This document shows positions 7,333 through 15,499 of a stretch of 19,691 bases of DNA, piece after piece. Origin of the DNA: an uncultured Clostridia bacterium. GTDB taxonomy: Bacteria; Bacillota; Clostridia; TANB77; CAG-508. A program made the translations under genes and the position numbers. Under the pieces are notes generated by a model. The model was not told the origin of the DNA. It was given only the letters and a program-made list of their open reading frames with translations, and did no database searches. The stretch is taken from the NCBI GenBank assembly GCA_934167135.1, contig CAKPKI010000020.1, positions 1-19,691 on the forward strand. Direction: 5' to 3'. Every line of letters starts with the position of its first letter. Positions within the stretch are counted from its first letter, which is position 1.

Positions 7333-9180
7333 ATAGAGAATAAAAAAACTAAAAGGAATGTAGAAAACAAAAAGAATATAATAAATAATATAAAAGAAAA
7401 AATAGTAAGTAGTAAAAAAGACAATAAAATACTAGAAAGTTTTTTTGGAGAAAAAGATTTTATATCTCCATCATATATTAATTTGAACAATCCAAAATTT
7501 TTAGAAATAGATGATTATTTTTATTCAGGTATAATTATAGTTGATTATTCTAGAGAATATAATGAATTAATTCTAAAGTCATTAATAGAAACCAATATAA
7601 ATATGAATATTTCAATATTTTATGAAAAAAAAGATACTACCAAAATACTTAAAGAATTGACTTACAATATAGGGAATGTTGGTGTTGAACTTAGACAGGC
7701 AAGTGAAAATAGACAAGATATAGATATTGCTGCTTTTACATATAATGATGCTAAATATATCAGAAAAGAAATTCAAATAAATAATGAAGATGTTTATTTT
7801 TTGTATATTTATTTAAATGTATTTTCTAAAGATAAAAAAGAATTAGAATATAATCTTGATAAAATAGAAGGAATTTTGCAAAGTAAAGGTTTACAGACAA
7901 GAAGAACAAATTTTAGGCAAGAACAATTATTTATTTCATGTTTGCCATTTATGGAAAACAATGAAGAATTAAAACAAATAGGAAAAAGAAATATTCTTAC
8001 ATCTGGTCTAATAAGTACATATCCATTTGTTTCATCATCAATTGTAGAAGAAAAAGGAATTTATATAGGGAATAATATGTATAATAATTCGTTGATTTTA
8101 ATTGATAGATATAATACTACAAAATATAAAAATGCAAATATGTGTATATTTGGAACAAGTGGAGCTGGAAAGTCTTTTTATACAAAATTACTTATTTTAA
8201 GAAATACATTATTAGGAATAGAACAATATGTAATAGACCCAGAAAAAGAATATAATACAATTGCTAAAAAACTAGAAGGAACAATAATAAAATTAGGTCC
8301 AACTTCTGAAAATTATATAAATATTTTTGATATAAGAAAGGAAAGCATAGAGGAAAATGAACATGGATATTTAGCAACAAAATTAGGAAAATTAATAGGA
8401 TTTTTTAATTTGATTTTTGGAGAATTAAATGAAGAAGAAAAAGCTATATTGGAAGAAAAATTGATTGAAACATATAAAAAGAAAAAAATAAATTTTAATG
8501 ATAAATCACTATATAAAAAAGGAAAATTTAAAACAACAAAAGACATGCCTATATTAGAAGATTTATACAATAATTTTAATGATGAAAAAACAAAAAAATT
8601 CAAAATAAAACTAATACCTTTTATAAAAGGTTCATTAAAATTTTTTAATAATTATACAAATATAGAACTTAATAAAAAATTAATTATTGCAGATGTTTAT
8701 GAACTTGGAGAAGAAAACATGAAATACGGAATGTATCTTTTTACAGAATTATTTTGGGATAAAATAAAAATAAATAGAAAAATAAAAAAAGCTATTTATT
8801 TAGATGAAATTTGGAGATTAATTGGAGTAACTTCAAACAAAGAGGTTGCAAAATTTATTTATAAAATATTTAAAACAATTAGAAAATATGGTGGGAGTAG
8901 TGTTGCTATAACTCAAGATATTTCAGACTTATTTAGTTTAGAAAATGGTACTTACGGAAAAAGCATTTTAAACAATTCAAGTATAAAAACATTCTTTTCA
9001 CTAGAAGAAGAAAATATTAATTTATTATCAAAATATTCAAACTTATCGGAAAAAGAAAAAATAGAAATAAAATCTTTAAGAAGAGGAGAATGCCTAGCTT
9101 TTGTTGGTGATGAACATATTTTGATAAATATTGATGCAAGTGATTTTGAAAAAGAAATAATTGAAGAAAGGAAAGAGTAA
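7333..9180 (+). CDS. virB4: VirB4-family T4SS ATPase; probable AUA start
   Basis: VirB4 is the conserved AAA+ motor of type IV secretion systems and acts at the cytoplasmic face of the membrane. Numbering from the proposed start (615 aa), Walker A GTSGAGKS is at 274-281, a DPEKEY motif at 302-307, and Walker B AIYLDEIW at 487-494, followed by the AITQD motif. The N-terminal half carries the VirB4-type region with NRQDIDIAAFTYNDAKYIRK. GGAGG (7321-7325) is 7 nt before ATA 7333. The frame is open from there, and the extra 50 residues end in a family-like FISPSYINL. The TTG at 7483 has no ribosome site and would remove that segment. The stop overlaps the next ATG (TAATG). Confidence 0.9.
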   Translation: MENKKTKRNVENKKNIINNIKEKIVSSKKDNKILESFFGEKDFISPSYINLNNPKFLEIDDYFYSGIIIVDYSREYNELILKSLIETNINMNISIFYEKKDTTKILKELTYNIGNVGVELRQASENRQDIDIAAFTYNDAKYIRKEIQINNEDVYFLYIYLNVFSKDKKELEYNLDKIEGILQSKGLQTRRTNFRQEQLFISCLPFMENNEELKQIGKRNILTSGLISTYPFVSSSIVEEKGIYIGNNMYNNSLILIDRYNTTKYKNANMCIFGTSGAGKSFYTKLLILRNTLLGIEQYVIDPEKEYNTIAKKLEGTIIKLGPTSENYINIFDIRKESIEENEHGYLATKLGKLIGFFNLIFGELNEEEKAILEEKLIETYKKKKINFNDKSLYKKGKFKTTKDMPILEDLYNNFNDEKTKKFKIKLIPFIKGSLKFFNNYTNIELNKKLIIADVYELGEENMKYGMYLFTELFWDKIKINRKIKKAIYLDEIWRLIGVTSNKEVAKFIYKIFKTIRKYGGSSVAITQDISDLFSLENGTYGKSILNNSSIKTFFSLEEENINLLSKYSNLSEKEKIEIKSLRRGECLAFVGDEHILINIDASDFEKEIIEERKE

Positions 9181-9875
9181 TGGAAATTAATAATAAAATA
9201 AAATTAGAAAAAGATAGAAATAATTTTTTAAATAATATTATAGGAAAAACAGTTAATAATGCAATAGACATTGGATTAAAAGCTATTTTACCAGATTTTA
9301 TTGAAAATCAAGTAATTGATATAAAAAACACTTTATTTCAAAATGGGCTAAAAGATGGAATAAATGGTGCAATAAATACGGCAATAGATTTTGGAAAAAG
9401 TTCTTCAGGTGTAATTACAGAAAATTTTGAAAATATAAGTCAAGTAAATAAAGCTATAGGAAATGGAAATATTGTAAATACAATATCAAAAATATTAGAT
9501 AAAGTTGTAAATGATGTTTATAAAAAAGGTTATATAAATAAAAATACAAAAGATTTAATAACAAACGGAAAAAATATATTATTAAATAATATAACAAATA
9601 ATATAAAAAATGAACTTAAAGAACAAAATAATTATATTGAAAATTTAGAAGGATATATAGATAAATGGAAGGATGCATATGAGAAAAAAGACTTCTCTAA
9701 AATGGAAAAAGTATATTCAAATATTGAAAAAGAATCACAAAAAATAATTCCACTAGAAAAAGTTTTAGAGGAATTAAAAAAAGTAAAATCAATGCATAAT
9801 TTGATTAAAAATAATGGACAAAACTTTGATATTAATGAAGAAAAAAAAAGATTGGCTCAGAATTTAGAATTATAA
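9180..9875 (+). CDS. Unrecognised 231-aa amphipathic protein coupled to VirB4
   Basis: I cannot assign a function. The ATG overlaps the VirB4 stop by one base (TAATG), with GAAAGGAAAG just upstream, so it is probably translationally coupled and part of the T4SS module. There is no signal peptide or clear membrane segment. The first 140 residues are amphipathic helices rich in Gly, Ala, Ile and Asn (for example LKDGINGAINTAIDFGKSS). The second half is a charged helical region with coiled-coil character, ending in LIKNNGQNFDINEEKKRLAQ. Similar proteins appear to follow VirB4 in other Clostridia, but this is from memory. It could be a cytosolic assembly factor, an adaptor or a substrate. Confidence 0.85.
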   Translation: MEINNKIKLEKDRNNFLNNIIGKTVNNAIDIGLKAILPDFIENQVIDIKNTLFQNGLKDGINGAINTAIDFGKSSSGVITENFENISQVNKAIGNGNIVNTISKILDKVVNDVYKKGYINKNTKDLITNGKNILLNNITNNIKNELKEQNNYIENLEGYIDKWKDAYEKKDFSKMEKVYSNIEKESQKIIPLEKVLEELKKVKSMHNLIKNNGQNFDINEEKKRLAQNLEL

Positions 9876-9878
9876 AAC

Positions 9879-9904
9879 GCATACCTAATAAAGTATGCAT
9901 TTTA
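9879..9904. terminator. Terminator between VirB4 operon and XRE gene
   Basis: GCATAC (9879-9884) and GTATGC (9893-9898) form a 6-bp stem with an 8-nt loop, followed by ATTTTAT on the + strand and by GTTTTATAA on the minus strand. It lies between two convergent genes and could act in both directions. Confidence 0.55.
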
Positions 9905-9912
9905 TATAAAAT

Positions 9913-10263
9913 TTAGTTATTTTCATCTGTTAATTTTTTACAAAATTCATTTGAACACATTACAATATGATAAATAAAGTCAGATGTAGTTTCTGAACTT
10001 ACAGTTAATATATTATTTATTTTTTGTATTGTTTCATTGTTAGATTGATTACCAAATAATAAAAAGTCTGCCGAAACTCCAGTATATTTTACTACTTTTT
10101 TTAGAGTTTTTACACTTAAAGAACGCTCTCCTCTTTCTATTTGTCCTAAAAAAGAATCTGTAATATCTATTTTTTCAGAAAATTGTTCTCTTGTCATGTG
10201 CATACTTTCTCTTATACCGCGTAATCTTTCTCCTATTTCAATATCTTCTTTATTGAATTGCAT
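9913..10263 (-). CDS. XRE-family helix-turn-helix regulator
   Basis: This 116-aa protein has an N-terminal Cro/CI-type (XRE) DNA-binding domain. IGERLRGIRESMHMTREQFSEKI and ITDSFLGQIERGERSLSVKTLKKVVKYTGVSADFLLFG give the usual five-helix pattern, with recognition helix around SFLGQIERGE. The C-terminal 40 residues are unassigned and may dimerise. I use the ATG at 10263, which follows GAGGTGAG (10274-10267). An in-frame TTG at 10278 would put the ribosome site inside the gene. It is divergent from the small 68-aa gene and convergent with the VirB4 operon. Local or autoregulatory control is plausible; its targets are unknown. Confidence 0.9.
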   Translation of the reverse strand: MQFNKEDIEIGERLRGIRESMHMTREQFSEKIDITDSFLGQIERGERSLSVKTLKKVVKYTGVSADFLLFGNQSNNETIQKINNILTVSSETTSDFIYHIVMCSNEFCKKLTDENN

Positions 10264-10401
10264 ATGCTCACCTCGCAAGTTTTTTTATATTATATAGCGA
10301 AAATTGTCAACATATAATAAGCAAAAAGCATATATTTGTTTTGTGCAAATGTAATGAATAAAAAACAAAATTTAGGAAAAATTAAAATATGAGGTGAAAT
10401 T
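10264..10401. promoter_or_regulatory. Divergent promoter/operator region, XRE gene and 68-aa gene
   Basis: The gap has a minus-strand TTGACA (10310-10305) with TATAAA 15 bp further on, a rather short spacer. An imperfect inverted repeat, GCAAAAAGC (10321-10329) against GTTTTGTGC (10338-10346), matches at 7 of 9 positions. That is a plausible XRE-type operator. No strong + strand promoter is visible. Confidence 0.35.
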
Positions 10402-10608
10402 ATGTTTGATGATGAAATATTAAACCAGATATTTAATAATAGATTTGAAGAAATAGAAGAAAATATACAAAAGGAATACCATGAAAGAATAAAATTAATT
10501 AAAAATAAAGAAGAAAAAAATAATATAAAAATGAATATAATAAGTGAATTATATTATAAAGAAGGGTTTAAAGATGGTGTAAAATTCATACTCAAAAACA
10601 TAAAATAA
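10402..10608 (+). CDS. Small 68-aa protein, possibly DUF6809-like
   Basis: This short, highly charged, all-helical protein has no signal or membrane segment. GAGGTGA (10391-10397) precedes the ATG. It has acidic and Glu/Lys-rich N-terminal helices and ends in YYKEGFKDGVKFILKNI. The tail resembles the EGF..G.....L ending of small Clostridia proteins of the DUF6809 type, which often lie next to phage-like XRE regulators. The pairing with the divergent XRE gene fits that pattern, but the family call is tentative and no function is known. Confidence 0.65.
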   Translation: MFDDEILNQIFNNRFEEIEENIQKEYHERIKLIKNKEEKNNIKMNIISELYYKEGFKDGVKFILKNIK

Positions 10609-10621
10609 TTGCCCAAAAGCC

Positions 10622-10650
10622 TTGCAAAATAAGGATTAGTGTAATATAAT
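10622..10650 (+). promoter_or_regulatory. gyrA promoter
   Basis: TTGCAA (10622-10627), a 17-bp spacer and a perfect TATAAT (10645-10650) lie 35 bp before the gyrA ATG. gyrA therefore has its own promoter, independent of gyrB and the T4SS operon. Confidence 0.8.
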
Positions 10651-10685
10651 ACAAAGGTAAATGAAAAAAGAAAGAGGTAGAAAGC

Positions 10686-13133
10686 ATGGATGAAAGACAA
10701 GATGAAAATATAATAAAAAGAGACATTGAAGAAGAAATGAAAACCGCCTATATTGATTACGCTATGAGTGTAATTGTATCAAGAGCATTACCAGATGTAA
10801 GAGATGGTTTAAAACCAGTTCATAGAAGAATATTATATGCTATGCATGAAGACGGTATTACATCAGACAAACCATACAGGAAATGTGCTAATACAGTAGG
10901 TTCAGTATTAGGAAGATACCATCCACATGGAGATGCATCTGTATATGATGCAATGGTAAGAATGGCACAAGATTTCTCAATGAGATATATGTTAATTGAT
11001 GGTCATGGAAATTTTGGTTCTATAGATGGTGATGGTGCAGCTGCAATGAGGTACACAGAAGCAAGAATGTCAAAAATATCAGAACAAATGCTAGTAGATA
11101 TAGAAAAAAATACAGTAGATTTTATGCCAAACTATGATGATAGACTACAAGAGCCAACTGTTTTACCAGCAAAGATACCAGCATTATTAGTAAATGGTTC
11201 TTCTGGTATAGCCGTAGGTATGGCAACAAATATACCACCACATAATTTAAGAGAAGTTATAGATGGAGTTATAAAAATAATTGATGATGACAATGTAACT
11301 GATGAAGATTTATTAAAAATAATAAAAGGTCCAGATTTCCCTACAGGAGGAATGATTCTTGGAATAGAAGGAATAAAAGAAGCATATAGAACAGGTAGAG
11401 GAAAAATCATAATGAGAGCTGAAGCTGAAATTGAGGAAATGAGCGGAAATAAACACAGAATAATTGTTTCTTCATTGCCTTATCAAGTTAATAAAGCTCG
11501 TCTAATTGAAAATATTGCTAGACTTGCAAGAGAAAAAAGAATTGAAGGAATATCTGAAATGCGTGATGAATCTGACAGAAAAGAAAGAGTAAGAATAGTA
11601 ATGGAACTTAAAAGAGATGCTAATCCTCAAGTTGTATTAAATCAATTATATAAAAATACGCAAATGCAAGATACATTTGGTGTAATTATGTTGGCATTAG
11701 TTGATGGAGAACCAAAGGTTTTAACTTTAAAACAATGTTTAGAATGTTATATAGACCATAGAAAAAATGTTATCTTACGTAGAACTCAATTTGAACTTGA
11801 TAAAGCACTTGCAAGAGCACATATATTGGAAGGTTTAAGAATAGCAATTGACAATATTGATGAAGTAATTGCAATAATAAGAAATTCTTATGATGATGCC
11901 AAAGAAAGATTAATTGAAAGATTTGGATTAACTGACATTCAAGCACAAGCGATATTAGATATGAGATTAAAGACATTATCAGGATTACAACGTGAAAAAA
12001 TTGAAGAAGAATACAAACAATTGATGGAATTAATAGAACATTTAAGAGCAATTTTAAATAGTGAAAAACTAGTTTTTGATATTATAAAAGAAGAACTTAT
12101 AGAAATAAGAGATAAGTTTGGAGATGACAGAAAAACAAAAATTGTTGCAGCAGAAGGTGAAATAGACTTAGATGACTTAATAAAAGAAGAGCAAACAGTT
12201 ATAGCATTAACACATTTTGGATATATTAAGAGAATGCCAATAGATACATATAGAAGCCAAAAACGTGGAGGAAAAGGTATAACAGGAATTGCAACAAGAG
12301 AAGAAGATTTTGTAAAACAAATATTTACTGCTTCAACTCATGATACAATTTTATTCTTTACTAATAAAGGTAAATTATATAAATTGAGAGGATACGAGGT
12401 TCCAGAGGCTGGTAGAACTGCTAGGGGTACAGCAATTGTAAACTTATTAAGTTTGGATGCTGGTGAAAAAGTTTCAGCAGTTATTCCTATTCAAAATTTT
12501 GCAGAAGGAAAATATTTGTTAATGGCTACAAAAAATGGATTAATAAAGAAAACGGCATTAGGTGAATATAACTCTGCACGCAAAACAGGTTTACAAGGAA
12601 TAACATTAAAAGAAGATGATGAACTTATAGCAGTTAGATTAACAGATGGAGAAGACAATGTTGTACTAGTTACAAGAAATGGTATGTGTATTACTTTTGA
12701 CGAAAAAGATGTGCGTCCAATAGGAAGAGTTTCTCAAGGTGTTATTGGAATTAGAATTGACGATGATGACGAAGTTATTGGAATGGAATCAATAATTGCT
12801 GGTGGAAAAGCAACATTACTTGCAATTACTGAAAACGGATTTGGAAAGAGAACAGAACTTGATGAATACAGAGTGCAAATTCGTGGAGGTAAAGGAGTTT
12901 TAACTTATAAAGTTACTCAAAAAACAGGTAAATTAGTTGGAGCAAGAATTGCAACAGATGATGAAGATGTAATGCTTATAACAGATAAAGGAACAATAAT
13001 AAGATTAAAAGTTAAAGATATTAGTGTTTTAGGTCGTTCAACACAGGGTGTTACTTTAATGAGAACAACAGATGGTGGAAAAGTTGTAAGTATGGAAACA
13101 TTAACTCCAGAGATAGCGGAAGTAGAAGATTAA
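10686..13133 (+). CDS. gyrA: DNA gyrase subunit A
   Basis: GyrA is the DNA-cleaving and DNA-wrapping subunit of gyrase. The winged-helix/tower domain has the catalytic tyrosine Y123 in AMRYTEARM. The C-terminal beta-pinwheel carries the GyrA box QKRGGKG at residues 525-531, which marks gyrase rather than topoisomerase IV. The 815-aa length is typical, and the acidic tail is short (EIAEVED). In the quinolone-resistance region HPHGDASVYDAMV, the position of E. coli Ser83 is Ala84 and that of Asp87 is Asp88. AGAGGT precedes the ATG. It has its own promoter and a strong terminator and is separated from gyrB by the VirB4 operon and the XRE region. Confidence 0.98.
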   Translation: MDERQDENIIKRDIEEEMKTAYIDYAMSVIVSRALPDVRDGLKPVHRRILYAMHEDGITSDKPYRKCANTVGSVLGRYHPHGDASVYDAMVRMAQDFSMRYMLIDGHGNFGSIDGDGAAAMRYTEARMSKISEQMLVDIEKNTVDFMPNYDDRLQEPTVLPAKIPALLVNGSSGIAVGMATNIPPHNLREVIDGVIKIIDDDNVTDEDLLKIIKGPDFPTGGMILGIEGIKEAYRTGRGKIIMRAEAEIEEMSGNKHRIIVSSLPYQVNKARLIENIARLAREKRIEGISEMRDESDRKERVRIVMELKRDANPQVVLNQLYKNTQMQDTFGVIMLALVDGEPKVLTLKQCLECYIDHRKNVILRRTQFELDKALARAHILEGLRIAIDNIDEVIAIIRNSYDDAKERLIERFGLTDIQAQAILDMRLKTLSGLQREKIEEEYKQLMELIEHLRAILNSEKLVFDIIKEELIEIRDKFGDDRKTKIVAAEGEIDLDDLIKEEQTVIALTHFGYIKRMPIDTYRSQKRGGKGITGIATREEDFVKQIFTASTHDTILFFTNKGKLYKLRGYEVPEAGRTARGTAIVNLLSLDAGEKVSAVIPIQNFAEGKYLLMATKNGLIKKTALGEYNSARKTGLQGITLKEDDELIAVRLTDGEDNVVLVTRNGMCITFDEKDVRPIGRVSQGVIGIRIDDDDEVIGMESIIAGGKATLLAITENGFGKRTELDEYRVQIRGGKGVLTYKVTQKTGKLVGARIATDDEDVMLITDKGTIIRLKVKDISVLGRSTQGVTLMRTTDGGKVVSMETLTPEIAEVED

Positions 13134-13145
13134 ATAAATATAATA

Positions 13146-13178
13146 AAAAAGCTTTAGGTATATGCCTAAGGCTTTTTT
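13146..13178 (+). terminator. Intrinsic terminator after gyrA
   Basis: AAAAAGCTTTAGG (13146-13158) pairs with CCTAAGGCTTTTT (13165-13177): 13 bp with one G-U pair and a 6-nt loop, followed by T. The A-tract/T-tract symmetry means it could also stop minus-strand transcripts. Confidence 0.9.
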
Positions 13179-13194
13179 GTAGAAAATTTTATAT

Positions 13195-13230
13195 AAAAAG
13201 CAAGATAAATTATATTTATTTTTGCTTTTT
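13195..13230 (-). terminator. Terminator of the dnaD-dnaI operon
   Basis: AAAAAGCAAGATAAAT (13195-13210) and ATTTATTTTTGCTTTTT (13214-13230) form a long stem with a small internal bulge and a 3-nt loop. On the minus strand the stem ends in a T-run just after the dnaI stop. The arms are symmetric enough to work in both directions. Confidence 0.75.
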
Positions 13231-13237
13231 TGTCTAA

Positions 13238-14248
13238 TTAGTGTTTTATACTAAATCTTAAATCATTACCAAAAAAATAATATATATCATAAAAACCAGC
13301 AATACGAGAACCAATTCTTTCTTCATAGTTTTTAAAAATATTATTAATATTTAAGTTAGTAGATATTATTGTTTTGGTTACTTTATTGTTTAAGTTTAGT
13401 AAACGTGTATTTAAAATTGTAAATAATTCGCTTAATTTCATACTGTTTAAACATTCTGTACCAAGATCATCTATAATTAATAAGTCTGATTCTAATACAT
13501 TTTTGTAAAAATCAGTTTGATTGGAAGTTTTATATTTATTCATTTTTGTATCTATTACGGTTTCTAGTAAAACAGGTGCTGTTTGATATAGTACATTTTT
13601 TCCTTTTTTTATTAATTCATTAGCAATACAATTACTCATAAAAGTTTTCCCTAATCCTGTATTTCCTGTAAAAAGTAGATTTTTGGTATCAGGATTGTCA
13701 AAATTTTCTACAAATTCAAAACATTTTGATTTTATTGTATTAATATTTTGACGAGGTGAAATATTTAGTCTATATTTTTCTGGTTCAATTTTATCAGAGA
13801 AAATATTTAGATTAAATGTTTCAAAATTTTCTTTACTAAGTTTAGAAATATTTGACTTATTATAAGATATATCTAATAATTTTTGTTTTAAGCAAGGACA
13901 TAAAACTGATGCTGAGTTTTCTGATTGTATATATCCTGTATCATTACATATATTACATTCGTAATGAGGCTCTAAATATGTATTAGATATATTATTTTCT
14001 TTTAATATTTTTTCTTTTTCAGTTTTTAATTTGTTAACTTCTAAATTCAAATTATCAATAGATGAAACATTTCCGGTTAATATATTTTTAGCTGTATTTA
14101 TTGCAAAAATATTTAGTTCAGTTTCAATTGCTTGTAAACGTGGTATTTTTTGATAGAGTTCTTGTTTGCGTTTGTCTAAATCTAATTCTGCTTTTCTTTT
14201 TTTTTGGTCATATTCTAATAATAGTTTAGATAATATTTCACTAGACAT
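13238..14248 (-). CDS. dnaI: DnaI/DnaC-like helicase loader ATPase
   Basis: This 336-aa AAA+ protein resembles DnaI, which loads the replicative helicase onto single-stranded DNA. It has an N-terminal coiled-coil region (residues 1-90). A four-cysteine cluster (C98, C101, C117, C119) probably binds zinc, as in the DnaI helicase-binding domain. Walker A GNTGLGKT is at 195-202, Walker B LLIIDD at 256-261, and the arginine-finger region EERIGSRI is near the end. The start ATG overlaps the end of dnaD by 8 bp, with GGAGAT inside dnaD, so the two are co-translated. The DnaD-DnaI pair is the usual Firmicute primosome set. Confidence 0.92.
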   Translation of the reverse strand: MSSEILSKLLLEYDQKKRKAELDLDKRKQELYQKIPRLQAIETELNIFAINTAKNILTGNVSSIDNLNLEVNKLKTEKEKILKENNISNTYLEPHYECNICNDTGYIQSENSASVLCPCLKQKLLDISYNKSNISKLSKENFETFNLNIFSDKIEPEKYRLNISPRQNINTIKSKCFEFVENFDNPDTKNLLFTGNTGLGKTFMSNCIANELIKKGKNVLYQTAPVLLETVIDTKMNKYKTSNQTDFYKNVLESDLLIIDDLGTECLNSMKLSELFTILNTRLLNLNNKVTKTIISTNLNINNIFKNYEERIGSRIAGFYDIYYFFGNDLRFSIKH

Positions 14249-15296
14249 TTATATCTCCTTTTATATTAGAAAACATTGAAGCAGAAACTCTTGAGTCATC
14301 TTCATTTGAATTATTTGGAAATTCTGTGGTTGAAATTCCAGAGTTTGCATATAAAAATGCTAAGTTGTCATATTGCCTTTGGTCAAAAGAAGCTTTTGCT
14401 ACTTGTTTTTCTAATTTTTTAGTATCCTTTTTTTGTTTGTTACGTTGTTCTATAAATGCAAGGATTTCGTTTGGTGTTTTTAGATTTCTATCATGCCAAT
14501 CTGTAATAATATTGTTGAAATATTCAAATGTTGGATTTGATTTGAATACTGTTCTTTTTAGTGCAATTTCTATAATGTTTAAGTCATAACCAAAGTCAAT
14601 AACCCATTTTTCTATATATGCTTCTTCATATTGAGTAAGAGTTTGTTTTCCAAGTTTCTTTGTTATTGATTTCTTTATTTTTATTAGTTTTTCTTGTTTT
14701 TGATAATATAAATCTAAGTCATTCCAAGTTTCAATTTTATTATTTCCCCAAGCTTCTGCTACTGTTTGTACATATTTTTTATGAAGAGCAGAGCGTTTGA
14801 AACAATAATCGAAAAGTGCTATCATAACTTGGTCATCAAAATTATATTTAGTAAACCATATATCAATGTCATTATACCAAGATGGACCCATGATACCTTG
14901 GAAATAAGCATTGTTTATGTGTTCTATTACTTTTGCGCGTGCCTTATTTTTGGCAACATCTGCCACTTTTTCTGGTGATGTTGTTAGATTTGGCTTATAT
15001 AATTTGTTAAGCATTTGTTCTTGTAAATTTGTAACGATATAACCAGTGGTTTTTCTTAAAATTAAATCGTTTGCTTCTAAATAAGAAATAGAATCATTTA
15101 TCTCTTTTAATGGTAATGCTAATTTTTTAGATAAGTCATTTAATTTTATATCTTTTTTATATTTTGATAGGAAAATCATATATAAATAAATTTTTACACT
15201 GTTAGAAGGCATTTGCGATAGATATTCTGCGAAAAAAATATCTGGAACAATTGTCTCTGAAAATAATAATGGCATTTCAGGTTGTTCTAATTTCAT
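14241..15296 (-). CDS. DnaD/DnaB-type replication initiation protein with two DnaD domains
   Basis: This 351-aa primosomal protein helps DnaI load the helicase at oriC or stalled forks. The N-terminal 100 residues form a winged-helix-like region (SVKIYLYMIFLSKYKK..DIKLNDLSKKLALPLKEI). Two DnaD C-terminal-type (DDBH2) domains follow, each with a YxxxIxxxW-like motif: YVQTVAEAW in the first and YFNNIITDW in the second. The tail has the DQRQYDNLAFLYAN motif common in this family. GGGGGAGGA lies just before the ATG at 15296; an in-frame TTG at 15314 would place that ribosome site inside the gene. B. subtilis DnaB also has two such domains, so a dnaB-like role is possible. Confidence 0.9.
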   Translation of the reverse strand: MKLEQPEMPLLFSETIVPDIFFAEYLSQMPSNSVKIYLYMIFLSKYKKDIKLNDLSKKLALPLKEINDSISYLEANDLILRKTTGYIVTNLQEQMLNKLYKPNLTTSPEKVADVAKNKARAKVIEHINNAYFQGIMGPSWYNDIDIWFTKYNFDDQVMIALFDYCFKRSALHKKYVQTVAEAWGNNKIETWNDLDLYYQKQEKLIKIKKSITKKLGKQTLTQYEEAYIEKWVIDFGYDLNIIEIALKRTVFKSNPTFEYFNNIITDWHDRNLKTPNEILAFIEQRNKQKKDTKKLEKQVAKASFDQRQYDNLAFLYANSGISTTEFPNNSNEDDSRVSASMFSNIKGDINV

Positions 15297-15327
15297 TTTT
15301 ATTCCTCCCCCCAAAGGAACAAATACA

Positions 15328-15351
15328 GTTTAGATTTTTTCGAGTCTAAAC
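15328..15351 (-). promoter_or_regulatory. Stem-loop in the dnaD 5' leader
   Basis: GTTTAGA (15328-15334) and TCTAAAC (15345-15351) give a perfect 7-bp stem with a 10-nt loop in the transcribed leader, between the promoter and the ribosome site. Its role is unknown; it could be an operator or a leader structure. Confidence 0.4.
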
Positions 15352-15375
15352 TAAATTCCCCATAAACTAAAATGA

Positions 15376-15404
15376 ATTATACATAATTTATGGAGAAAAA
15401 TCAA
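15376..15404 (-). promoter_or_regulatory. Promoter of the dnaD-dnaI operon
   Basis: On the minus strand, TTGATT (15404-15399), a 17-bp spacer and a perfect TATAAT (15381-15376) predict a start near 15369 and a leader of about 70 nt. Confidence 0.7.
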
Positions 15405-15499
15405 GTGTAAAATGAAAAGTTTATTTGCAAATGTTACATGTAAATTATAAAAATGAAGTCTAAAGCCAATATATAAAAGGAAAATTTAATTTTAAACTA

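Noticed and set aside
15294..15314. TTG 15314 as start of the DnaD-family gene
   Set aside because: It would translate the GGGGGAGGA ribosome site as Gly-Gly-Gly. The ATG at 15296 is correctly spaced from it.
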